Origin: Acidobacteriaceae bacterium
GTDB taxonomy: Bacteria > Acidobacteriota > Terriglobia > Terriglobales > Acidobacteriaceae
DNA: 43,875 bases
Reading direction: 5' to 3'
NCBI GenBank assembly: GCA_025355505.1
Contig: JANXZM010000046.1
Span: forward strand, 1-43,875
Positions within the stretch are counted from its first letter, which is position 1, and every line of letters starts with the position of its first letter. Under the pieces are notes generated by a model that was not told the origin of the DNA, did no database searches, and saw only the letters and a list, made by a program, of their open reading frames with translations. The position numbers and the translations under genes are program-made. Below are positions 35,657 to 43,862 of the stretch, one piece after another.

Positions 35657-36040
35657 TCACTTCCGCCCAGCCGCGCACTCCATGCAAGGACAAACTTCCC
35701 GCAAATAAAACCACGAATAAATTCCCAGATCGTGGTTATCGTTCCACGAAAACTTCAACGCATACTTGCCCACTGCCTCCGCCGACTGCGCTTTCACCGC
35801 CGCCTTGAACATCGGCAAAGCCCCCGGCGCCAGCTTCGCCGCCTCGCCCGCTTTTCGTCCCGATTTCGACCGCTCATCCTCGCAAAGCGCGCAAGGACAA
35901 GCATCCCGCAAGAACGCAAACGTATAAACGGACCGGTGCCCATCCTTCCACTCAATCTCCATCCCCGCCCCAGTCGTCAAATGAATCAACACCGACTTAG
36001 GATCGTTCCCCACCCGAGGCGTGAAATCCGGCAGCGTCAT
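35657..36040 (-). CDS. DUF971 family protein
   Basis: 127 residues. The family pattern is seen: IEWKDGHRSVYTFAFLRDACPC, NDNHDLGIYSWFYLREVCPC. It resembles the N-terminal domain of gamma-butyrobetaine hydroxylase with Cys residues (CPCALC and CPCMEC) that may bind a metal. The role is not established; related proteins are linked to iron-sulphur or Moco-type biosynthesis. Confidence 0.85.
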   Translation of the reverse strand: MTLPDFTPRVGNDPKSVLIHLTTGAGMEIEWKDGHRSVYTFAFLRDACPCALCEDERSKSGRKAGEAAKLAPGALPMFKAAVKAQSAEAVGKYALKFSWNDNHDLGIYSWFYLREVCPCMECAAGRK

Positions 36041-36067
36041 AAATTTGAGTATCGCACGTTAAGAACA

Positions 36068-36093
36068 TGTGGCGCGGACACTCCTGTCCGCGA
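36068..36093. repeat. REP-like palindrome, copy 2
   Basis: Same 26 bases as 6705-6730 in the same orientation, with an 8-bp stem. It lies directly upstream of the DUF971 gene start. The surrounding noncoding stretch (36041-36423) holds another GCTGCTCC...GGGCAGCAGC palindrome near 36150 and otherwise nothing recognisable. Confidence 0.85.
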
Positions 36094-36423
36094 AATTTCG
36101 CCCCAGCGTTTCCCTCGCGTTTTTCTCCAATACAGTGTCGAGAGTCTGGCTGCTCCCGCATGGGCAGCAGCTCCCGCCCCGGCCCCATTGGATATTCTGC
36201 TGCTCCGGCATGTCTAAAAGAAGCCGCGAACAAATGACGGCAATCCACCGCTTAGACCAACGGCACACAACTTTTTCCGGACAGCAGTGACCTCCGTGCG
36301 TTGACTAGGGATCACTTATATGTTGAGATCACGAAGTTCTTAGGAGCGACTCCCCCGTCGAACCCCAAGACATGCAGGTAAATTCTGATGGCCGCGGAAG
36401 CATTCCGCGGCGGAGGTACGAGT

Positions 36424-36945
36424 TTGCGCAGACACATTCTATTTCTTGGAATTCTTGCTTTACTGTCCGCCTGTGCGCTGGGACAGTCCACTCCGCGGTT
36501 CGATGCTTTTGGCGGCTACAGCTATCTGCATTCCGATCCCGGCAATGGGCTCAGCAGAGCCAATGCCAGCGGATGGGGAGCATCCCTCAATTGGAATTTT
36601 AACCGTCGGCTCGGTCTTAAGGCCGACCTGTCAGGCTCGTATTGCTGCGGCGGACAAAGGGAACACAACTTTCTTTTCGGTCCCCAGGTAAGCTTCCGCG
36701 GCGGCCGCACAAACTTCTTCGTCCACGGACTGGGCGGTGTGAGCCACGGCAATCCATCTGGAGTTTCGGGCAATGTCGCAGCATGGGCCTTGGGCGGAGG
36801 ATTGGATTGGAAGTTCACCCCCCACTCCCGGCTCGCCCTGCGACTGGTCCAGGCCGACTACTTAGGAACTCAGTACGCCAACGCGACACAGAACACGTTC
36901 CGTTTGACCACGGGGCTTGTCTTCAGCTTCGGCGGCAAGAAATAG
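36424..36945 (+). CDS. Outer-membrane beta-barrel protein
   Basis: 173 residues from a TTG at 36424, seven bases after GGAGG. This start gives a clean signal peptide (RRHILFLGILALLSACALGQ); the ATG at 36388 would add a charged tail before it. After cleavage the mature part alternates aromatic/hydrophobic strands (FDAFGGYSYLHS, GWGASLNWNFN) and ends in FRLTTGLVFSFGGKK, as in OmpA-like 8-stranded barrels. The role is unknown. It is 27 bp upstream of the beta-propeller lipoprotein, so they are probably one operon. Confidence 0.8.
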   Translation: MRRHILFLGILALLSACALGQSTPRFDAFGGYSYLHSDPGNGLSRANASGWGASLNWNFNRRLGLKADLSGSYCCGGQREHNFLFGPQVSFRGGRTNFFVHGLGGVSHGNPSGVSGNVAAWALGGGLDWKFTPHSRLALRLVQADYLGTQYANATQNTFRLTTGLVFSFGGKK

Positions 36946-36972
36946 CTTCCCAGAACTCTCAAGGAGAAAATT

Positions 36973-38130
36973 ATGAGGACAAAAATCATCGTCAGTGCCG
37001 CGGCGCTCTTGCTGGCGTGCAGCTTGATTTCGTGTACCAGCGGCAACCTGTTTCCCGGCAGCTCGTCGTCGTTCCCAACCATTCCAAAATTCCTGGTTGC
37101 CGTGGATGGCAGCGGGGTCGGCACTAACGTGAACGTGTTTCCGATCAACCCAACCACCGGTGCGCTCGGTGCAGCCGTCAGTGGTTCGCCCTTTGATTTA
37201 GGACTGACCGACGGAATGACCCTGGCGGTGCATCCCAATGGGCATTTTGTTTACGCCGCGGATGGCATCGACGGCTCGATCCACACCTGGAACGTCAGTG
37301 AAACAACGGGCGTGCCGGCCGAGATTGCCGCCAAGGTGATCAATGCATCCGGCACCTTCTACGAGCCCTGCTGCGGCACCGGTGACGCGCCTACCCACGT
37401 GATCACCATCACCCCCAGCGGGAAATTCCTTTACAGCGCCAACAATAACGCAACCGTCGGCGCCTACACCATCAACTCTAATGGTTCGCTTACTCACATT
37501 TCCGATCTTGACTTGGGTGCATGCTTCACCGGCGCGATCACGGCAAATGACAGCTTCGCCTGGGTCACCGATACGTGCGGCTCAACCGGGCCCTGGAACG
37601 TGTTCACTATGAAGATCGGTTCCACTGGCGCACTCACCAAGGTCAGCAGCGTGGCTTTGACGGGTGTTTTTTCCTGGCTGTGGTCAATCCAGGTAAATCC
37701 AGTGGCGAACTTCCTTTATGTGGGTGATGAGGGCGGTGACGCTCAGCTCTATAGCTTCTCGATCGCTGCCGATGGCTCACTCACGCAACTGGGACCACAA
37801 CTGGTCGAAACCAACAGCTCCGACTGCCGCGACATTGCACATTCTCCAGACGGCAAATTCTTCTACACCACGGACGATGATGGTGTAGTACACGCATTGT
37901 CCGTGAACACCACCACCGGCGCGCTCACCGAGCTGTCCGCTTCTCCGTACACTGGCGGCCCAGGGCAGGTGGTCGCGGATGTTACGGGAATGTTTGTGTA
38001 CCTCGGCGATCAGGGAAACACCGGCAACGTCATCGGCTTCACCCGAGACATGACCACAGGCGCCCTGACTCTGATCGGGAATACGACGACTGCAAACGGC
38101 AAGGCTCGAGCCGTCGGAATCGTTCGCTAG
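36973..38130 (+). CDS. Beta-propeller (lactonase-like) lipoprotein
   Basis: 385 residues. The lipobox is LLACSLISC (C21). The rest is a seven-bladed propeller with repeated blades of the form FLYVGDEGG, FVYAADGID, KFLYSANNN and TTGAL, similar to 6-phosphogluconolactonase-like proteins. The repeated TTGAL turn is a hallmark of this secreted family, which is abundant in Acidobacteriota. Whether it has lactonase activity is unknown; it may be only a surface binding protein. A GGAG ribosome site precedes the ATG. A strong terminator follows at 38141. Confidence 0.85.
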   Translation: MRTKIIVSAAALLLACSLISCTSGNLFPGSSSSFPTIPKFLVAVDGSGVGTNVNVFPINPTTGALGAAVSGSPFDLGLTDGMTLAVHPNGHFVYAADGIDGSIHTWNVSETTGVPAEIAAKVINASGTFYEPCCGTGDAPTHVITITPSGKFLYSANNNATVGAYTINSNGSLTHISDLDLGACFTGAITANDSFAWVTDTCGSTGPWNVFTMKIGSTGALTKVSSVALTGVFSWLWSIQVNPVANFLYVGDEGGDAQLYSFSIAADGSLTQLGPQLVETNSSDCRDIAHSPDGKFFYTTDDDGVVHALSVNTTTGALTELSASPYTGGPGQVVADVTGMFVYLGDQGNTGNVIGFTRDMTTGALTLIGNTTTANGKARAVGIVR

Positions 38131-38140
38131 ATTCACTCCG

Positions 38141-38172
38141 CCCTTGTCTTTCCTGGTCTGGAAAGACAAGGG
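38141..38172 (+). terminator. Intrinsic terminator after the beta-propeller gene
   Basis: CCCTTGTCTTTCC pairs perfectly over 13 bp with GGAAAGACAAGGG around a six-base loop, followed by CATTTTCTT. It lies 10 bases after the stop codon. Confidence 0.85.
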
Positions 38173-38250
38173 CATTTTCTTGCGATCGTGGCGGGTGACC
38201 CCCATCTCCCGCGGCTGGAATAGCGCACGTTGCTCTTAGTGCTGGCAGAG

Positions 38251-38295
38251 AAAAAAACGTCGGTGCCCCACTTTTCGCGCCTTTCGAAAAGTGGG
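38251..38295 (-). terminator. Terminator of the triplicated-domain gene
   Basis: On the minus strand, an 11-bp hairpin (CCCACTTTTCG with CGAAAAGTGGG, 38267-38295) is followed shortly by seven T residues (38251-38257). It lies 100 bases downstream of the gene ending at 38395. Confidence 0.65.
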
Positions 38296-38394
38296 CCGCC
38301 GAACCGCCAGCACCGGAGTGGACTCCGCTTTTTGCGCCCGGCTGTCGAGTCTTCATTGTGAGGACTTGGCGGTTGGCCCCGATCCGCTCCCGCC

Positions 38395-39456
38395 TTATCT
38401 CTGCCGCTCTCTTTCTCTCTCCTCGCGCTCTTCCCCGTCCCATCGCCCGCTCCACCGGTCTTTGCCATTGCCCCACTCGCCGCCGCCCCAGCCCCGGAAC
38501 TGCGCCCCATCAATCACGCTGTTATCCCGATACTCAAACATGCGCTCTCGCCCGTTCGGACCACGCGCAAAAATCCGCAGCACCTTCGCATTTCCCTCAT
38601 CCGGGTCCACCCCAAACGTTCGGTAGTCCAGCCGGAACGTAACATCCTGACGCGCCATTTCCCGCAGCCGCCGCGTAACATCCACATGCCGCCGCTCGCT
38701 TCCATATTGCGCCGTCAATATCACGTACTGGCCCGCGTCGCCCCCATTACCTCCGCCATTCCAGTTGCCGCTCCAACCACCATTGCCCCACTCCCCACCG
38801 CCCCAGCCCCGGAACATCGCTCCGTCAATCAAGCTGTTATCCCGGAACTCGAACATGGTTTCCTGTCCATTCGAACCGCGCGCAAAAATTCGCAGCGTCT
38901 TCGCATTTCCCTCATCCGGGTCCACCCCAAACGTGCTGTAGTTCAACCAAAACGCCCGCTCCTGACGCGCCATTTCTTTCAGCCGGTTCGTAACATCCAC
39001 ATGCCTCCGCTCGCTTCCATATTGCGCCGTCAGAATCACATACTCGCCGCCGCCGTTATCGCTTCCCCCGTTCCATCCGCCCTTCCAGTGTTCGTCGCCC
39101 CACTCGCCCCGTCCCCAACTCCGGAACATCGCTCCCTCAAACACGCTGCCATCGACAAACTCAAACATCCGTTCCCGCCCGTTCGGCCCGCGCGCAAAAA
39201 CCCGCAGCATCTTCGCCTGCCCGTGATCCGGATCTACCGCCATCGATTCGTCGCTGATCCGAAATGGCCGGTCCCGCCGCGCCAATATCTTCAGCCGCTC
39301 CGTAACCTCCACATGGCTGCGCTCCGAACCATATTGCGCGCTCAGAATCACATACTGTCCGGCGTCCCCACCCATCGGCCCCTGCGCCGCAACTGTTCCC
39401 AGCATCAAAAACGACAACCCCGTCATCAAGAAAATCCCAAAACGCATCCTGCACAT
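38395..39456 (-). CDS. Secreted protein with three tandem DUF3395-like repeats
   Basis: 353 residues from the ATG at 39456, preceded by GGGAGAG. A signal peptide follows (GIFLMTGLSFLMLGTVAAQ). The mature part is three copies of a domain of about 100 residues, each with QYVILTAQYGSERRHVDVT, then VDPDEGNAKTLRIFARG, G-x-E-x-MFE-F and GAMFRGWGGGEWG. The copies are separated by Gly/Trp/Asn-rich linkers. The pattern resembles the DUF3395 (DNAJC11 C-terminal) fold. The three repeats are close in sequence, indicating recent duplication. The protein ends in an acidic/basic ERE-type tail. Function unknown. Confidence 0.75.
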   Translation of the reverse strand: MCRMRFGIFLMTGLSFLMLGTVAAQGPMGGDAGQYVILSAQYGSERSHVEVTERLKILARRDRPFRISDESMAVDPDHGQAKMLRVFARGPNGRERMFEFVDGSVFEGAMFRSWGRGEWGDEHWKGGWNGGSDNGGGEYVILTAQYGSERRHVDVTNRLKEMARQERAFWLNYSTFGVDPDEGNAKTLRIFARGSNGQETMFEFRDNSLIDGAMFRGWGGGEWGNGGWSGNWNGGGNGGDAGQYVILTAQYGSERRHVDVTRRLREMARQDVTFRLDYRTFGVDPDEGNAKVLRIFARGPNGRERMFEYRDNSVIDGAQFRGWGGGEWGNGKDRWSGRWDGEEREERERERQR

Positions 39457-39531
39457 AAGAGTCTCTCCCGTTAAATTGAAATCCATCGACTCCAACTCAC
39501 AGCCCCAGTATCTTATAAGAACCGACACGAC

Positions 39532-40224
39532 ATGGACACCGCTCGCATCGCCGCCCTCCTCCAACCTTTTCTCGATCAATCGCTCCTACCATCCCAGCTC
39601 GATCAAATATCGATATACATCGATCTATTACAACGCTGGAACGCCCGCATCAACCTGACCGCCATCCGCCACCAGGAAGAAATCGTAACCCGTCACTTCG
39701 GCGAGTCCTTCTTCCTCGCCCGCCACCTCTTCACCGCGGGCACCCCGAATTCCGCGTCCATCCAGGCTCTGGAGGGTGCCCCGTCCAAGCTCCCCTTGGG
39801 CGGGGGTGTTCGCGTCCTCGACATCGGCTCCGGCGCCGGATTTCCCGCCCTTCCCCTGAAAATCTGGGCCCCGCACATCCACCTCTCCCTGATCGAATCC
39901 AATCACAAGAAAGCCGCTTTCCTCCGCGAAGCAGCCCGAGCACTTACCTTGACGGACATCCATGTAATCACCGACCGAGCCGAAGTCCTATCCTCGCGCC
40001 CCGACTCCCCCCAAGCCGAAGTAGTAACCCTCCGAGCCGTTGGCCATTTCGAAACCATCCTCCCCCAAGTCCTACCCTTCCTCTCCCCCAACGGAACCCT
40101 CGCCCTACTAATAGGAGCTTCCCAGCTCCCCCTCCTGAACACCCTAACCCCCCTGAAATGGCACCCCCCCATAACCGTCCCGCAGTCACATTCAAGAGTG
40201 CTGTCAATCGGCGTACAGGGCTAA
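39532..40224 (+). CDS. rsmG: 16S rRNA (guanine-N7) methyltransferase
   Basis: 230 residues. The SAM-binding motif is VLDIGSGAGFPALPL, with NLTAIR before it and an RAV motif after. It methylates G527 of 16S rRNA. An insertion of about 20 residues lies before the SAM motif (39739-39807; TAGTPNSASIQALEGAPSK), absent from most family members. Its DNA is C-rich and partly palindromic, so it may be repeat-derived. rsmG (gidB) next to parA-parB is typical of the region near the chromosome origin. Confidence 0.93.
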   Translation: MDTARIAALLQPFLDQSLLPSQLDQISIYIDLLQRWNARINLTAIRHQEEIVTRHFGESFFLARHLFTAGTPNSASIQALEGAPSKLPLGGGVRVLDIGSGAGFPALPLKIWAPHIHLSLIESNHKKAAFLREAARALTLTDIHVITDRAEVLSSRPDSPQAEVVTLRAVGHFETILPQVLPFLSPNGTLALLIGASQLPLLNTLTPLKWHPPITVPQSHSRVLSIGVQG

Positions 40225-40345
40225 AGTGGGACATATTTCTTTTCAATAGATAATAGTGGTATGCCATGCCACTTTACTCCCGATACAACAGTATAAAGTG
40301 GTAATACATTGCCAATATCTCAACATGAGACTAACCTAGTAAGAG

Positions 40346-40361
40346 TGTTCCACGTAAAACA
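40346..40361. promoter_or_regulatory. parS-like site 1
   Basis: TGTTCCACGTAAAACA differs from the consensus parS at two symmetric-type positions. It is followed by ACACTT and TTGCA, as is the next site, so the two are arms of a duplicated 25-base stretch 70 bp apart. Confidence 0.7.
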
Positions 40362-40415
40362 CTTCTCCCTAATTGCACCCCCGCAACCATCCCTCCAGAC
40401 TCCCAAATCGCGATA

Positions 40416-40431
40416 TGTTTCACGTGAAACA
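40416..40431. promoter_or_regulatory. parS, ParB-binding centromere site
   Basis: TGTTTCACGTGAAACA is a perfect match to the canonical bacterial parS palindrome. It lies 86 bp upstream of parA. Confidence 0.95.
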
Positions 40432-40516
40432 CTTTGCCGGGGTTGCACAAAAATCGGCCTTGATTTTGCCCACGCGTTCGCATATTCTGACCCGCTACAC
40501 TAAAAAGCAGGTAATT

Positions 40517-41311
40517 ATGGGACGTATCATCGCAGTTACCAACCAAAAGGGGGGGGTCGGCAAGACGACTACTGCCATCAACCTTGCCGCTTCGCTTGCC
40601 GCCGCTGAGGTCAACACGCTGCTGGTCGATTGCGATCCGCAGTCGAACTCAACCAGCGGTCTGGGCTTTGTGAAAACTCCGGAGCGCATCAGCATCTATG
40701 ACGTGATGATGGGCGTGGCCACTGCTGAGGAGGCCCTGCAGCTCACGGAGCTTGAACAGCTGTGGCTGATTCCATCGCATAAGAATTTGATCGGCGCGAA
40801 CATCGAACTGGTGGGGGTGGAGCGGCGGGAGTATCGTCTGCGGGATGCACTTGCCAGCGTGCTCGACCGCTTTCAGTTCATCGTGCTGGACTGTCCGCCG
40901 GCGCTTGATCTGCTTACGTTGAACGCTTTGGTGGCGGCGGATGGTGTGTTGATTCCGATGCAGGCGGAGTATTTTGCGCTTGAAGGCGTGTCGGAGCTGC
41001 TGGACACGATCGAGCGGATACGGGTGGAGCTTAATCCTACACTGGCGGTTGAGGGCGTGGTGCTTACGATGTTCGACGAGCGGACGAACCTGGCGCAGCA
41101 GGTGGCGGAGGAGCTGAAGAAATATTTTGGAGACAAGCTATGCACGACTACGATCCCGCGGAACATACGGCTGGCGGAGGCTCCTAGCCATGGGCTGCCG
41201 GCGCTGGTGTATGACGTGCGGTCGCGGGGAGCGGAAAGCTACATACGTCTGGCGAAGGAGATACTGGACCGGCAGGCGGGGATGATTCGCGGGCCGGGGG
41301 AAGCAGCTTAG
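40517..41311 (+). CDS. parA: ParA chromosome-partitioning ATPase
   Basis: 264 residues from the ATG at 40517; a longer frame starts inside the parS region. The deviant Walker A motif KGGVGKTTT is near residue 11, then LVDCDPQSNSTSGL and LDCPPALDLLT. ParA moves ParB-parS complexes along the nucleoid. It is separated from parB by a 690-bp gap filled with tandem repeats, so the two are perhaps not one tight operon. Confidence 0.97.
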   Translation: MGRIIAVTNQKGGVGKTTTAINLAASLAAAEVNTLLVDCDPQSNSTSGLGFVKTPERISIYDVMMGVATAEEALQLTELEQLWLIPSHKNLIGANIELVGVERREYRLRDALASVLDRFQFIVLDCPPALDLLTLNALVAADGVLIPMQAEYFALEGVSELLDTIERIRVELNPTLAVEGVVLTMFDERTNLAQQVAEELKKYFGDKLCTTTIPRNIRLAEAPSHGLPALVYDVRSRGAESYIRLAKEILDRQAGMIRGPGEAA

Positions 41312-41476
41312 ATTGATGGACGTAAATATTCATGGTCATCGATGTATGTAAAGAGTGGTTTCCGGTTCTCCAGTTGTCAGAGAGAAAAATCTTTACCACA
41401 GGGGGCAGGGGAGTTAGGAGGACTGGGGCTCTGTTGAGTGTTTGGGTGAGAACTCCCGCGGCGGCGCGGCAAAAAG

Positions 41477-41970
41477 CAGGTCCTTCGCTTCGCTCAGGAT
41501 GACACATTTTAAAACAGGTCCTTCGCTTTGCTTACGATGACATATTTTGAAAGCAGGTCCTTCGCTTCGCTCAGGATGACACATTTTAAAACAGGTCCTT
41601 CGCTTTGCTTACGATGACACATTTTGAAAGCAGGTCCTTCGCTTCGCTTACGATGACATATTTTGAAAGCAGGTCCTTCGCTTCGCTCAGGATGACACAT
41701 TTTGAAAGCAGGTCCTTCGCTTCGCTTACGATGACACATTTTGAAAGCAGGTCCTTCGCTTTGCTTACGATGACACATTTTGAAAGCAGGTCCTTCGCTT
41801 ACGATGACATATTTTGAAAGCAGGTCCTTCGCTTCGCTTACGATGACACATTTTGAAAGCAGGTCCTTCGCTTACGATGACATATTTTGAAAGCAGGTCC
41901 TTCGCTTCGCTCAGGATGACACATTTTAAAACAGGTCCTTCGCTTCGCTTACGATGACACATTTTGAAAA
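41477..41970. repeat. Thirteen-unit tandem repeat array
   Basis: Units of about 39 bp (two shorter, about 33 bp) of the form CAGGTCCTTCGCT, then TCGCTCAGG or TTGCTTACG, then ATGACACATTTTGAAAG. Units alternate between two variants. It is the same family as 7334-7421. The repeated frames (CHPERSEGPAF-type) are spurious. Positions 41312-41476 before it hold no gene. Confidence 0.95.
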
Positions 41971-41999
41971 GGGTACAGGCAACCCGGGGAGAATCATTG

Positions 42000-43130
42000 A
42001 TGACTACACCGAATGCGGCTGCGGTTGATAAGACGGCGGAGAAGAGTGGGATGGAGAAGGTTAGCGAGAAACTGGCGGAGAAGCGGCGGGCATTGGGGCG
42101 GGGACTGGAGTCGCTGTTGCCGGGGCCACGAGTTGTACCCGCGACTGCGAGTTCTCAGTTCCCAGTTCTCAGTTCTCAGGAACCTGGCTCGTCGCTCTCT
42201 TCTCTGCCGGGTGAGTATTCTACTGATGCCGAGGGACGGGCGGGGACGCCCGTCGCTCCACCGGAAATGGGGAGTGTGGGCGAATTGCAGGCGGCGGCGG
42301 CAGGGGACACGCCGGACGGTGGGGACGCTTTTGAGCTTGGCCTCGATAAGATTGAACAGAATCCTTACCAGACGCGGCAGGAGTTTGACCCGAGGGCGTT
42401 GGGGGATCTGGCCGGTTCGATCCAGACGCAGGGGGTATTGCAGCCGATCGTGGTGCGCCCGAGAGCGATGATTCCAGGAAGCGAGCAACGCTACATCCTG
42501 ATTTTGGGCGAGCGGCGTTTCCGGGCGTCGAAGATGGCAGGAAAGACGACGATCCCGGCGATCGTGAAGCGGGTGTCCGAGCAGCAGGCGGCGGAGATGA
42601 CGCTGGTCGAGAACTTGCAGCGGGAGGATCTGGACTGCCTGGAGCAGGCTGAGGCCTTCGCCAACCTGAGCACGGAATTCCACCTGACGCAGGAACAAAT
42701 AGGGAAACGGGTAGGGGTGTCGCGCGAGCAGGTGTCGAATTATCTGCGCCTGCTGAAACTGCCGCCCGAAGTGCTGGCGGCGCTACGGAAGAAAGACCTG
42801 ACATATAGTCATGCGCGTGTACTGCTTTCGTTGAGCGACGACAGCCATATCTCGAAAGTGGCGCGGGTGGCGATCGCCAAGAAGATGTCGGTGGCGCTGC
42901 TGGCGGAGATGGTGATGAACATCAATGTCCCCGCAGCGTTCCCGGGAGAGCGGCAGCCGAGCGGAGCGCGGTGGGTGGATCCGAATGTGCGGGCGGCGCA
43001 ACGGTCGCTGGAAGCAGCGCTGGGGATGAGGGTGCGGATTCGGGACCGGCGGGGGAAGGGAAAGATCATGATTGAGTATGGGACGCTGGAGGATTTTGAC
43101 CGGGTGGTGCAGATGTTGAAGGGGAAGTGA
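42000..43130 (+). CDS. parB: ParB chromosome-partitioning protein
   Basis: 376 residues from the ATG at 42000 (GGGGAG ribosome site). The N-terminus has the ParA-contact motif RALGRGLESLLPG. The linker (about 45-105) is low-complexity. The ParB/Spo0J core follows: QNPYQTRQEF, GVLQPIVVRPR, ILGERRFRASK (GERR, CTP-binding), ENLQREDL, then the HTH LTQEQIGKRVGVSREQVSNYLRLL and the C-terminal dimerisation part. The linker DNA contains triple AGTTCTCAG repeats (about 42148-42178) and a REP-like palindrome at 42235-42254, so repeat sequence has been absorbed in frame. Confidence 0.96.
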   Translation: MTTPNAAAVDKTAEKSGMEKVSEKLAEKRRALGRGLESLLPGPRVVPATASSQFPVLSSQEPGSSLSSLPGEYSTDAEGRAGTPVAPPEMGSVGELQAAAAGDTPDGGDAFELGLDKIEQNPYQTRQEFDPRALGDLAGSIQTQGVLQPIVVRPRAMIPGSEQRYILILGERRFRASKMAGKTTIPAIVKRVSEQQAAEMTLVENLQREDLDCLEQAEAFANLSTEFHLTQEQIGKRVGVSREQVSNYLRLLKLPPEVLAALRKKDLTYSHARVLLSLSDDSHISKVARVAIAKKMSVALLAEMVMNINVPAAFPGERQPSGARWVDPNVRAAQRSLEAALGMRVRIRDRRGKGKIMIEYGTLEDFDRVVQMLKGK

Positions 43131-43202
43131 GGAACAGGTTTTAAGGTTTCAGGGTTTCAAAACCTACGGTGTACGAGTGGTTTTGTTTTGGGAATTATAT
43201 AC

Positions 43203-43235
43203 TTGACTAGCCACTAATATTGGCGCATAATGCCT
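43203..43235 (+). promoter_or_regulatory. Likely promoter of the transposase fragment
   Basis: TTGACT followed by about 17 bases and CATAAT, upstream of the ATG at 43258, with GGAG near 43249 as ribosome site. Confidence 0.5.
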
Positions 43236-43257
43236 TTAGTCCAATTTTGGAGTAGGC

Positions 43258-43749
43258 ATGAAAACCAACATAAACCTAGGCATCATTAGCGTTTACGAGT
43301 TCATGCAGAAGTTCCCGACCGAGGATTCTGCTCGATTACACCTTGAAGCTCGTAGATGGGCTAGTGGCAGGTTCTGCCCCGCGTGCGCTTCTGTTCGCAC
43401 GGTTGAAGTCAAAGGACACAAGCCCATGCCATATCGCTGTCAGGACTGTCGCGCTCACTTTAGCGTGCGGACTGGTACAGTTCTAGCAGAGAGCAAAGTC
43501 GGCCTCCAAAAGTGGCTTATGGCAATATACATGCTACACACATCGCGCAAAGGCGTGTCCAGCATCCAAATGGCGAAGCAATTGGGCGTCACCCAAAAGA
43601 CGGCGTGGTTCTTAGATCACCGCATCCGTGAAGCCATGCGGCAGCGGGGAGGAATCTTTTCCGGCACGATTGAGGTCGATGAGACCTTTATCGGCGGCAA
43701 GGAAAAGAATAAGCACGCTGACCGCAAATTGCACCTAGGGAACGTCTGA
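43258..43749 (+). pseudogene. Truncated IS1595-family transposase
   Basis: 163 residues where the family has about 300. The N-terminal zinc ribbon (CPACAS and CQDC) and the HTH-like segment (VSSIQMAKQLGVTQKTAW) are present, as is the first catalytic Asp (TIEVDETFIGGKEKNKH). The frame then ends KLHLGNV, where the family continues with the remaining DDE residues. The junction at about 43730-43740 leads into unrelated sequence (GAACGTCTGAACAAG), so a deletion or another element has removed the rest. Not functional. Confidence 0.88.
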
Positions 43750-43828
43750 ACAAGTTCTGATTGCAACCGCTCGGCGCCGGAAGTAAAGGCGTCCAGCGGT
43801 TTTATACAGCTCAGAAAGATACAACGAC

Positions 43829-43862
43829 CCGCCGCATCTGCTCCGTGGGAGCGATGCGGCGG
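43829..43862. repeat. Strong palindrome near the window end
   Basis: CCGCCGCATC pairs with GATGCGGCGG, with an inner GCTCC/GGAGC stem, followed by TTTC. It may be a terminator or a repeat end. Confidence 0.7.

Noticed and set aside
41509-41962. Open frames across the repeat array with CHPERSEGPAF-type repeats
   Set aside because: They arise from the tandem repeat being open in several frames on both strands; no start site or protein features.
41477-41970. CRISPR array
   Set aside because: Units are contiguous with no unique spacers, so this is a simple tandem repeat; it is also 19 kb from cas1.
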